Assembly (NCBI GenBank): GCA_049692255.1
Contig: JBAVOR010000009.1
Location: 43,816 to 107,815, forward strand
From: JBAVOR01 sp049692255
GTDB lineage: Bacteria; Babelota; Babeliae; Babelales; JACPOV01
Length of the DNA: 64,000 bases
Reading direction: 5' to 3'
Position numbers and translations under genes: made by a program. Positions 43,720-53,000 of this stretch are shown here, in pieces. Under the pieces are notes generated by a model, which was given only the letters and a program-made list of their open reading frames with translations, was not told the DNA's origin and did no database searches. Position 1 is the stretch's first letter; each line of letters opens with the position of its first letter.

Positions 43720-46278
43720 CTATTCAATAACCAGAACCCCGTTTTCTAGTTTCAGATGTATTTGGGGTGTTTTAGGGGTGCGCAATAAAAATTGAGCCAA
43801 GGGAATGGTAATTAACTGCTGAATTGCCCGCTTGAGTGGCCGTGCACCGAACTCTTTTTCATACCCTTCTTGCGCTACCTTGGCAATCACGGCTTTGTCG
43901 ACAGTGAGCGTGCAGTTCTGTGCTTTAAGCTGCTGTATCAGTTGATCTATCTGCAACCGCGCAATCTCTTCTACATCGTGCTCTTGCAACATTCTAAAAT
44001 AGACAATAGCATCGATACGATTTAAAAATTCTGGTCTAAATTGTTTATGTAACAATGCATTGATCTGGCCGCGAACTGCTGTATCGATATTTTTTGCTTG
44101 TAGAATTAAATCTGAACCAATATTAGAGGTCATAATAATCAGGCAATTTTTAAACGAAACGGTACGTCCTTGCCCATCGGTCAAATGACCTTCGTCTAAA
44201 ATTTGCAAGAATATATTAAACACATCTGGGTGCGCTTTTTCTACTTCGTCAAAGAGTACTACGCTGTACGGGTTATGGCGTACACGCTCGGTCAATTGAC
44301 CACCTTCTTCGTAACCCACATACCCTGGTGGCGCACCAATTAAGCGTGCAACTGCATGCCGTTCCATATATTCAGACATATCAATACGAATCAATTTTTT
44401 GGGATCATTAAATAAAAAATCGGCCAGCGTTTTTGCTACCTCTGTTTTACCTACGCCTGTCGGTCCTAAAAACAAAAATGAACCGATCGGTTTATTTGGA
44501 TCAACTAATCCAGCGCGATGCATTTGAATTGCATGAGCAACCGCAGCAATTGCTTCATCTTGACCAATAACGCGTTGTTTCAAAATAGATTCCAAGTTGA
44601 GCAGTTTAGTCTGTTCCGATTCTTGGAGTTTTTGCGCAGGAATGCCGGTCCAGCGAGAGAGCACTTTGGCAATATCAGTCTCATCGACCTCTTCTTTAAG
44701 CAAGTGGCTTTTAACCGCTTTAATTTTCTCTTGTTCTGCCTCTAACTCTTTTTCAAGCTTAGCGAGTGTACCATATTTAATCTCAGACGCTTTAGCATAA
44801 TCGCCTTGTCGTTCTGCTTGTGCAAATTGATTTTTTGCCTGTTCAATTTTTTCTTTGAGTGTATGTATTTTAACAAGCGGTTTCTTTTCTGCTTGCCATT
44901 CATTCATGAGTTGTTGATGTCGTTCTTTCACTTGAGCAAGTTCATGCTCTAAGTTTTTCAAACGGCTTTTTGATGTCTCATCGGACTCTTTTTCCAACGC
45001 CACTTTTTCAATTTCCAAACGCCTCATTTTACGTTCTAGCTCATCAATTTCTGCTGGATGAGAATCGATAGCCATACGTACTGCTGCAGCAGCTTCATCA
45101 ATCAGATCGATCGCCTTATCTGGCAAAAAACGATCCGGAATATATTGCGCTGATAACTGTACTGCATCTACGAGCGCTTGATCTTTAATACGGATACCAT
45201 GATGCAACTCATACCGCTCTTTAATGCCACGTAAAATAGAGATCGCATCTTCTGGCGTTGGTTCAGTCACCACCACTTTTTGAAACCGCCGCTCAAGTGC
45301 CGCATCTTTTTCAATATATTTTTTATACTCTTTAAATGTGGTAGCACCAATACAATGAAGTAGCCCACGTGCCAGCGCCGGTTTTAGTAAATTGGAAGCG
45401 TCCATGCCACCTCCCGCTGCACCAGCACCAACGAGCATATGAATTTCGTCAATAAATAAAATAATCTCTTCGCTGTTCTCTTCGATCTCTTTTAAGATTC
45501 CTTTTAAGCGCTCTTCAAATTCACCTTGATATTTGGTACCCGCAATTAACTGTCCTAAATCGAGTGCATATATTTTTTTGTTTTTGATGCTTTCTGGTAC
45601 GTCATTGGCAATGATACGTTGGGCAATGCCTTCCACAATAGCAGTTTTACCAACACCCGGTTCTCCAATTAATACGGGATTATTTTTGGTACGGCGTGAA
45701 AGAATTTGAATGACGCGGCGAATCTCTTCGGTGCGACCAATAACAGGGTCTAGCTTCCCTTCTCGCGCGAGCTTGGTAATATCTTTGCAATATTTCTCTA
45801 GAATCTGGTACTGCTTTTCTGCATTTTTATCTTGCACCGTTTTTCCTTTACGAATTGCAGTGATATGAGCCATTACTGTTTTAGCAGTAACGTGCGCAGC
45901 ATTGAAAAAATCTTTTATTGCCGTAGGCAAATCCTGGCCTGTAGCCCATACTAAGAAAAAATGTTCTAGGCTGATATACGTATCACCTAACGCTGATGCT
46001 TCTTTTTTTAATTGCGCAAAAAATGTTTGTAATGAACGGTCTGCGCTGACCGACCCACCCTGCACTTGGGGTAGTTTTGCTAATTCTTGTGTTACCACCT
46101 GTTCTAACTGCGGCAATAGTACCCCAACAGCCTGGAAAAAGGGTACACAAAAAGGGTCGTGCAACCCTGCCGCGAGCAAATGCAACGGAGTAACCGTTGG
46201 ATTCGCATGCTCGGTGGCAATTGTTGCTGCCTTATTAATGAGTTCTTGGCTAGCACTGGTAAATGATTCGGTATTCAT
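43720..46278 (-). CDS. clpB: ATP-dependent disaggregase ClpB
   Basis: 852 residues, full length. ClpB threads aggregated proteins through its hexameric pore with DnaK help. Clp-N repeats (1-145), first AAA+ domain with GEPGVGKTAIVEG and LFIDEIHMLVGAG, pore loop KYQGEFEERLK, the coiled-coil middle domain (~400-525), then the second AAA+ domain with FLGPTGVGKTEVAKTLA, GAPPGYVGYEEGG and LFDEVEKAHPDVF, and a C-terminal D2-small domain (YEKEFGARPLKRAIQ). No ClpP-binding loop seen. RBS AAAGGATATC before ATG. A hairpin terminator follows. Confidence 0.97.
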   Translation of the reverse strand: MNTESFTSASQELINKAATIATEHANPTVTPLHLLAAGLHDPFCVPFFQAVGVLLPQLEQVVTQELAKLPQVQGGSVSADRSLQTFFAQLKKEASALGDTYISLEHFFLVWATGQDLPTAIKDFFNAAHVTAKTVMAHITAIRKGKTVQDKNAEKQYQILEKYCKDITKLAREGKLDPVIGRTEEIRRVIQILSRRTKNNPVLIGEPGVGKTAIVEGIAQRIIANDVPESIKNKKIYALDLGQLIAGTKYQGEFEERLKGILKEIEENSEEIILFIDEIHMLVGAGAAGGGMDASNLLKPALARGLLHCIGATTFKEYKKYIEKDAALERRFQKVVVTEPTPEDAISILRGIKERYELHHGIRIKDQALVDAVQLSAQYIPDRFLPDKAIDLIDEAAAAVRMAIDSHPAEIDELERKMRRLEIEKVALEKESDETSKSRLKNLEHELAQVKERHQQLMNEWQAEKKPLVKIHTLKEKIEQAKNQFAQAERQGDYAKASEIKYGTLAKLEKELEAEQEKIKAVKSHLLKEEVDETDIAKVLSRWTGIPAQKLQESEQTKLLNLESILKQRVIGQDEAIAAVAHAIQMHRAGLVDPNKPIGSFLFLGPTGVGKTEVAKTLADFLFNDPKKLIRIDMSEYMERHAVARLIGAPPGYVGYEEGGQLTERVRHNPYSVVLFDEVEKAHPDVFNIFLQILDEGHLTDGQGRTVSFKNCLIIMTSNIGSDLILQAKNIDTAVRGQINALLHKQFRPEFLNRIDAIVYFRMLQEHDVEEIARLQIDQLIQQLKAQNCTLTVDKAVIAKVAQEGYEKEFGARPLKRAIQQLITIPLAQFLLRTPKTPQIHLKLENGVLVIE

Positions 46279-46304
46279 GATATCCTTTCTAACGCTTTTT
46301 ATTC

Positions 46305-46404
46305 TGCGCTCGTCCTGAGCCCGTCGAAGGATATCGAGCGCTCATGTCCCTCGACAAACTCCCGCCGTCGCATAAAGCCATGGTGCGCAGGCGGGTTGAG
46401 CGCA
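46305..46404. repeat. Palindromic ~100-bp element (MITE/REP-like) between clpB and uvrC
   Basis: Ends are a 7-bp inverted repeat (TGCGCTC 46305-46311, GAGCGCA 46398-46404). Inside are CCCGCC (46361-46366) / GGCGGG (46390-46395) and the palindrome-like TCGAGCGCTC. It shares GCGCTCGTCCTGAG and a 19-mer around CTCATGTCCCTCGA with the copy at 54613-54707. It is GC-richer than its surroundings. It ends 10 bp from the uvrC stop codon. Confidence 0.7.
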
Positions 46405-46414
46405 CTTATCATCG

Positions 46415-47692
46415 CTAATCAGGATTTAACGCTTTTTTACGGCGTAAGCGGTGATATGAAATAGCAAAATGGTGCGCATAATCTCGCAGAGCAATAAACA
46501 GTTTGCCGATGCGACTATGTATATCTTGTACTATACCATGAGAGTCAATATCAATAAACAAACGTTCTTCTCGTTTGGCTAAGCTGACTATTAACGCTCC
46601 TGGCAATATTTTCTTAACGGCATGCAATTGCCCTTTGCCTCCGTCAATAACGATCAAGTCGGGCATATCATTTGGATTTGCATAACGGCGCGCAACAATC
46701 TCTTGTAATGCTGCATAATCGTTTTGCTCTGTTAAACTTTTAATACGGAACCGACGAAAAGCATTGCGATCTGGCACCCCATCAACAAACCGAATACACG
46801 ACCCTACTATGGATGAGCTTTGAAAGTGAGAAATATCAAAACAATCAATCGTGCGTATCGGCTCTGCTGTTTGCAAAAGCGCTTGTAATTCATATGCCAG
46901 CTGCTCATCTCTTTGTTGTCTTGGACTTACTGGCGCCGTTACTACCGATGCTTCATCAGCATATTTACGTTCAGAAAACTTTGTTTGTAACGTCGTAAAA
47001 ATAGTATGCAAATTACGCGCATATTCATGTAATGCACGCGCCAATTCAAATTCAAACGCAGCGTTATATTTCTTAATCTGCTGGCTAATCGCACTCAACG
47101 ATTCTTCGTAGCGTCCCTTGAGCAACTCTTGTGCTAGTTGTAAACGGAACAAATATGCGTCCGGAGTAAAAGAAGGACGACAGTTACCAACACACAGATC
47201 CAGATGGTATCGTAAGCACCCATTTTCAATTTCGGTGTTACACCACTCTAAGCAGAATGTTTTGAGTAAATAGGCATAGGCACCACGCGCATGGTTCTTA
47301 TGCAAAAATGGGCCAAAATAGGTGCCTTTTTCTCGCTTGTTGCGTACTAGTTTTACCTTACTAACTGGCTCTTTGGTAAATAAGATATATACAAACGGTT
47401 GGCCAGAAACAAGCAATACATTAAATTTAGGCTTATGTTGCTGAATCAACTGCGCTTCAAGCAGTAACGCTTCTTCTTCGTTATTTGTTTGAATACATTC
47501 GATAGTGCACAATTCTGTTAATAAAGCATCGATCTTCCAATCTTTACCTTGTTTATGGAAATAAGACTGTACCCGCTTTTTAATGCTTTTAGCCTTGCCA
47601 ATGTACAGCACTAATCCTGCGGCGTCTTTAAAAACATAAATACCTGCCTTTTGCGGCAAATGATCAAGAGACGGTTTATTGGTACTCTGCAT
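46415..47692 (-). CDS. uvrC: UvrC-type excinuclease subunit, short form lacking the C-terminal HhH domain
   Basis: 425 residues from ATG 47692 (a GTG at 47701 is also possible); usual UvrC is ~600. UvrC makes both cuts in nucleotide excision repair. The GIY-YIG domain is intact (AGIYVFKDAAGLVLYIGKAKSIKKRV). A UVR-like helix pair follows (~215-240) and the RNase H-like endonuclease domain has DCFDISHFQ, VIDGGKGQLHAV and RDYAHHFAISYHR. The protein ends right where the tandem HhH DNA-binding domain would begin. The stop is 10 bp from the palindromic element at 46305-46404, which may have replaced the 3' end. 3' incision may still work; DNA binding would be weaker. Confidence 0.9.
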   Translation of the reverse strand: MQSTNKPSLDHLPQKAGIYVFKDAAGLVLYIGKAKSIKKRVQSYFHKQGKDWKIDALLTELCTIECIQTNNEEEALLLEAQLIQQHKPKFNVLLVSGQPFVYILFTKEPVSKVKLVRNKREKGTYFGPFLHKNHARGAYAYLLKTFCLEWCNTEIENGCLRYHLDLCVGNCRPSFTPDAYLFRLQLAQELLKGRYEESLSAISQQIKKYNAAFEFELARALHEYARNLHTIFTTLQTKFSERKYADEASVVTAPVSPRQQRDEQLAYELQALLQTAEPIRTIDCFDISHFQSSSIVGSCIRFVDGVPDRNAFRRFRIKSLTEQNDYAALQEIVARRYANPNDMPDLIVIDGGKGQLHAVKKILPGALIVSLAKREERLFIDIDSHGIVQDIHSRIGKLFIALRDYAHHFAISYHRLRRKKALNPD

Positions 47693-47894
47693 ACTGACCA
47701 CCCTGTTTTAGAGTACAAGTAACAATTTCATATCTATTTTAACAAAAATTACTCAATTTGTAAAAATTAAAGAACTCTGCTTGTTTTCCTGTAAAAAATG
47801 CAAAAACCTATAGCTTTGTTCTTATTTTAAGGTACGCTACTCATCGTATTTATGCCACTGCAAGTATTTACCCTCTATAAAAAGGAGCTTATCT

Positions 47895-48284
47895 ATGCAA
47901 TTAGTATTCTATATCCCTCTACTCCTGCATCTCTTCCTTATCTCTTCCGGCGCTCTTGCGGCGGAAACGAGCAGTGCTTTTAATCATAGTAAAATTACCG
48001 AATGCAAACAAACAATTGAGGCTATAAACAGCGCAATTGTCGCGTATGGGCAGATGATGTGTGAATTGCAGCGAACACCACCAAAATCAAATAAAACTTC
48101 CCGTGAACAGGAAAGATTGGTAAAAACGCTCAATACTCTCAATAAAACCATAATGACACTCGAATTAAAAAAGTTCTCTTGGGAACTAGAACTTACTGCA
48201 CTAGAAAAACAAGCAAAGAAAACTCCCTCTACAGAATGCCCAAAAGATTTGCCTTTAAGCCCTTTTACAAAGGAAAAGCAATGA
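47895..48284 (+). CDS. Small secreted coiled-coil protein
   Basis: 129 residues; AAAAAGGAG lies before the ATG. Signal peptide QLVFYIPLLLHLFLISSGALA, then a charged helical body (ERLVKTLNTLNKTIMTLELK) predicted as coiled coil. Its TGA overlaps the next ATG (48281-48284), so translation of the two is coupled. Family not recognised. Confidence 0.72.
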   Translation: MQLVFYIPLLLHLFLISSGALAAETSSAFNHSKITECKQTIEAINSAIVAYGQMMCELQRTPPKSNKTSREQERLVKTLNTLNKTIMTLELKKFSWELELTALEKQAKKTPSTECPKDLPLSPFTKEKQ

Positions 48285-48979
48285 AACACGTTATTTTCCA
48301 ATTATTCATTGCATGCCTTGTGTGCATACCATACAGTCCATTATTTGCTGCAAATCTGCCTGATAGCGAAGAAGAGGGCATTAGCCGCCACTCTCAGCAT
48401 GCGCATGCAAAATTTCTCCCTGCTACTATGACACACGAAAGTTATGTAAGTGATATCAATAATTACCAACAAATCATTAAAGCGCTGGAAACGAAGGCTT
48501 TTCTTCTGACAAAACAAAATACCATTATTCTACAACGCTCAGCTACTCTCTTGCAGGACAAAGAAAAAGATACTATTACCATTCATACGCGCACAGCAGA
48601 ATTAAAAAAAAGTAAAGAAACCATAGCCAATTTGGAGCACTTGCTTCTCCATGCAATACCACTCAATAGTCATAAAGAGTATGTTCATAGACAACTCATA
48701 GCTCTTCGCGCAACTAATAAGGAACAAGAAAAAACAATACAACAGTTGCAATTACGAGAAAATGCGCTTGAATCAAAAAATGCTTTTCTTAACATGCGAA
48801 TCAATAACATTCTCGAAGCAGCACGCCAAAAAAAAGAAGAAGAGTCATTACAAAAAGATGCCCCTACCCCCCCTGCTCCCCTGCAATATACTGCGTTTTC
48901 TTCTGATCAGTATGCCACCACAATACCTCTCTCAACAGAAGAAATACAGGGTAGAATAAGAGAAGCATCTCAAAACTAA
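48281..48979 (+). CDS. Secreted coiled-coil protein
   Basis: 232 residues from ATG 48281; the open frame further upstream is a shadow of the previous gene. Signal peptide VIFQLFIACLVCIPYSPLFA. Residues ~60-185 are heptad-rich (LETKAFLLTKQNTIILQ, TIQQLQLRENALESKN), strongly coiled coil, then a Pro-rich stretch (DAPTPPAPLQ) and a short tail. Possibly an envelope-spanning or scaffold protein with its neighbours. Family not recognised. Confidence 0.72.
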   Translation: MKHVIFQLFIACLVCIPYSPLFAANLPDSEEEGISRHSQHAHAKFLPATMTHESYVSDINNYQQIIKALETKAFLLTKQNTIILQRSATLLQDKEKDTITIHTRTAELKKSKETIANLEHLLLHAIPLNSHKEYVHRQLIALRATNKEQEKTIQQLQLRENALESKNAFLNMRINNILEAARQKKEEESLQKDAPTPPAPLQYTAFSSDQYATTIPLSTEEIQGRIREASQN

Positions 48980-48982
48980 AGT

Positions 48983-49011
48983 TTGCCCTATTGCAATACA
49001 TATGCTATTAT
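48983..49011 (+). promoter_or_regulatory. Predicted sigma70-type promoter
   Basis: TTGCCC (48983-48988), 17-bp spacer, TATTAT (49006-49011), ahead of the gene at 49053, which has a strong AGGGGG ribosome site. Confidence 0.5.
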
Positions 49012-49052
49012 ATTGCTAATTAGAAAATATTAACTCGTTAGGGGGTTATCGC

Positions 49053-50084
49053 ATGAAACGATTAGCAATATATACCTTTGCATTATTCTTGATGGGTAGT
49101 TATGCCCATGATGTAGGAGCAATGCAGGAGACCGAAAGCCCGTTAGAAATCGAGATACTCAATAAAAAACAAGTAAGCAATGATACCCGCGAAAAAAGCA
49201 TAGCCAAGATGGCGGATGCTTTTGAGTTGTTAACTGAAGCTTTCCGCCTAACACAAGATAAATGTTATGAAAAATCAGAACAGTTATCTAAAAAAGATGC
49301 AAAAATAAAAGCATTAGAAGCCGAAGTGCAGCAATTAAAAGACGCAGCAAATGTATTCATACCTACGACCCCTCTACTCACCAGAATGCGCAGTAAGAGT
49401 TTAAATAAATCGAATAGTGCAATAGACGTTAATTTTGATGCACTTAAAGAAGCTAAAGATCAGCAATTAATACAGCAGCTGCAGGCAGAAAAACAAACTT
49501 TGACAAAAGAAACAGAATCTCTCAAGCAAAGCAATACAATGCTTGTGAAAGAAAAAGAACACACCAATCGACAACTAGAACAAATCACGCAAGAAAATAC
49601 CGAGTTAGTAAAATATACAAAGGAACAACTCGAAAGTTTTCAAAAGTCATTTACAGCGGCAGCAGAGCAACATGCTATTTTGCAAGAATACCTAAATAAT
49701 AGCGAAAGTTCTCAAAATTTTAAAAATTGGCAAGAAAATGTGCAAAAGCTCAAAGAATTACGCAGCACAGGTTATGTTATAGAAAGTATGCGTACAGGCC
49801 TTAAAACAGCAGGTAACGCATTGCATACCGCACATGAAAGCAAAGCAGAAACGTGCTGGTATCAATCACTTGCATGGCTTAGTGGCGGGCTTACTCCCCC
49901 TGCTGTTATTGCTGCATTTTTTAAAGAAAAGCTTTGGCATGACCGCACAGCGCAGTTCGCCTTTGGTGCTTCATCGGCATGGGGCGCATTCAGCATATAC
50001 CAAGCAAATAAAGCGAATAACGCACGTAATAATCATCTACAAACAGCTGCACATATTAAACAATGCCTCGAGGAACTTGATTAA
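49053..50084 (+). CDS. Secreted coiled-coil protein with C-terminal hydrophobic region
   Basis: 343 residues. Signal peptide LAIYTFALFLMGSYAHDVGA. Residues ~45-100 and ~135-235 are long coiled coils (KIKALEAEVQQLKDA, LTKETESLKQSNTMLVKEKE). The C-terminal part has two hydrophobic stretches (SLAWLSGGLTPPAVIAAFF and FAFGASSAWGAFSIY, ~270-315), perhaps a hairpin in a membrane. Layout resembles the preceding two genes, suggesting related roles. It ends 3 bp from the convergent 1551-codon gene. Family not recognised. Confidence 0.75.
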   Translation: MKRLAIYTFALFLMGSYAHDVGAMQETESPLEIEILNKKQVSNDTREKSIAKMADAFELLTEAFRLTQDKCYEKSEQLSKKDAKIKALEAEVQQLKDAANVFIPTTPLLTRMRSKSLNKSNSAIDVNFDALKEAKDQQLIQQLQAEKQTLTKETESLKQSNTMLVKEKEHTNRQLEQITQENTELVKYTKEQLESFQKSFTAAAEQHAILQEYLNNSESSQNFKNWQENVQKLKELRSTGYVIESMRTGLKTAGNALHTAHESKAETCWYQSLAWLSGGLTPPAVIAAFFKEKLWHDRTAQFAFGASSAWGAFSIYQANKANNARNNHLQTAAHIKQCLEELD

Positions 50085-50087
50085 CAA

Positions 50088-53000
50088 TCACATGCCCCAA
50101 GCTACTTGCCCTGCAGTTGCTTGTTTAGTACGTTCGAGCAAGCTATCGTGCGGTAACTGATCATCCACTGTTGGACCTTGCACTGTTTGTTTTTGTGTAA
50201 ATGGTTTACTTGCAGACACCGTAACGGTTGTCTGTGCTTGTGCTGCACGCTCCTTGGTGCTTTCCCCTTTTTTCGCTGCCGTTGTATAAAAAGTTGCTGC
50301 TGCATTTACCAACCCGTCCAGTTCTGGTCGCCGTGCGCCATATACACGCATGTACGTATCGAATGCTTTTGCTCCGGTTTGATACCCTTGATCAACGGGC
50401 GTTGTGCTTGATTTCGCATAGACATTTCCCGTGACTACACTTTGGATTTGATCAATTGCATCGGTCAATGGTACACCCACAACACCAGCCTTATCAACTG
50501 CCACTACGTAATCATACATTTCATGACCGCTTGTATCTTTCTTTGCTTTACCGCTCTCTTGAAGCAGCGGATCTGGCGATACTAGCTTATACACAAAGAA
50601 GCCGCGCTCAAAATCTGCCGTGCTTACCGGAGACAGCGTGAATACACCGAAACTAATCGGCTTATTCAATGACTCAACTATTCTTTTTCGCTGTGACTCT
50701 ATACTGCTTTTGAGCGCGGTGCTCAGAGTGGTTCTCGATTGCATATATGTATGTGCAAGCGTATGGTCGGTGGTAATATAAGCACCATTTCGGTCATACA
50801 CTTGCCCTGAAGATAAAGATGCCATAACAACAGAATCAGATTCAATGATCTTCTGTTGTCCCGTGGCTCCATCCACCAATAACGCTGGTGATGCGCCCAA
50901 ATTACTTATTTTTATGACACCTGCTACGCTCGCTTGACTCCCCAACACTATTGATTGTAGCTGCGTGCCATCACTATTTTTTAACGCATCAGTAACTGGG
51001 CTATATACAAAGTTCCCTTTAAGCATGTCTTGCTTAGCCCCTCGCAATTGATAAGAACCAATAGTAGGGTTTAATAACTCATTAAGCGCCTGTTCACTTG
51101 CTTGTTCGCGCGCCTCTTCTGTTGGCCAGGTAACTGGAGGGCGTACCTTCTCTACGCGCTCTATCGCGATAGTAGGCGTAATAAACTGATATTCAACGCT
51201 CGCCCCTGATGAAATGAAGCCGAGCATCTTCCGTTCTGTTTTTTGTACGGCAACGGTCTGCCAGTCTGGCTCACTATCACCCTCTTTAAAGAGTTTGTAC
51301 TGCAAACGATTATCTGTTAAATGCGCTTTAATGCGATACCATACACCACACGTAAACAGTGGCCCTGGTGGTTGATCAAGCCATCCTCGCCCCTCGTGTT
51401 CATACACTTTTACCGCTGGTTGCCGCTCAAGGTCACTCAAACGATACACAATCATTTTTGCTAAATGAGCATGATCGATATCAGCTGTTTTTGTTTTACG
51501 TATTGCTGCTGTATCAAGCGTATGGCCACCCAAATAAAGACCAACAATAAAGTTTTTAAGTACCAATATGCCTTTAAAGCGGACCTCTACTTCTTCAAAT
51601 GGCTCAGCCATAATAACGGTCTCTTTTTGATTAAACCAAAATTTACGCGTCTGTTGCTGTTGCCCGCTGGCAACCGCTGGATATACCGGAATCTCTTGGC
51701 TAAAGGCATTGCGCCCTTTTGAATATAACGCAAACCCTTGTGAAGGATTTACGTTGAGCACACCAGTCTGATCATTCGTTCCTGTTTTAAATCCGTATAA
51801 TGCGCCAACATCAGCAAAACGAAGATGCGCATCCCCTTGCGGCTCCAGCTGTGGCGCTAAAAAGCTTCCCATATAAAATGAAAGTTGATTTTGCGTTTGG
51901 GCCAAATATCCTTGTAAAAAGTTCTGATAGAACCCAAGCTCACGCTCCTGATTAATAATTTGTGCATTAAATTTGGCGCGCATCTCTTGTTCAAATGTTT
52001 TTTGTGCATTGGCCATAACTATTTCATTGTTTTGCACAAATTGAGTATAGCGGTCGATCATATCGCGCTGCTCTTGTTTATTGCGCTTTTGTGTTTCATC
52101 ATCTTGAAATCCACCAACGATACTTAAGCCCGACGTACCCACCGTCATACCAATATTCATCGCTAATGCGGGCACCGCCGCACCATCGGTTGCAACAGCG
52201 AGCCCAATCATGAGCGCGTTATTGGCGAGATTTGCAATAAATCGCTTGTGATCCCGCACTTCATCCATTGCTTTTTGAAAATTGCCTTTTGCATCGCCAG
52301 CAATTTGGGCAATGCCATACAACTGTAACGAAACTTGATCAATAACAATTTGTGTCACTGCAAGCGTTAAGTACCCAGCCAATTTAATAGCATCTTGCAA
52401 TCCGGCCACTGCACGATCGACAATCAAGAAAGTAATATTATTCACTACCGTTGCCATAACCGTATTGCCTAAAAATGCTAAACTCCCAACCACGTCAGTG
52501 CCCCAACCGGAGTAATTTTTATCAACTGCTTTTTCGATAGTAGAGAAACATATTTGGTTAATCACAATCTGTAACGAAAGTGGCAATGCAATGAGCGCAG
52601 GAATAAATGCTGCTTCAATATCTACATAGACCAGCTCCCCAAAGTCGAGTATCGTATCGATGCCCGATTCGATAACACCGGCAAGTGAATCTGCTAATTC
52701 TTTATCGGTGGTAATTGCATTAAATACGATTGCACATGAATCTGCCAAAATAGAAGTCGCATCAGCTGCAACTTTATGCAGCGATTGTAATAAAGAAAGC
52801 ATGTCGGTATTAATAGTTTTTATATTATTGACTACCGCTTTGTATAACTCTTGTGATTTTTTGAAATGCTCTACCGCAGATTTTGGGTTATCTGAAACTA
52901 ATAATCCTACCCCTTCCATTTGGTTCCATGTTGCCAACGCACTATTTTCTACTGCATTCCATGCATTGGTTGCTATACCTGCGATATTGTTTCCTGCTTC

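Noticed and set aside
48179..48280. Upstream extension of the coiled-coil gene at 48281
   Set aside because: It lies inside the previous coding sequence in another frame; the ATGA overlap at 48281 marks the real start.
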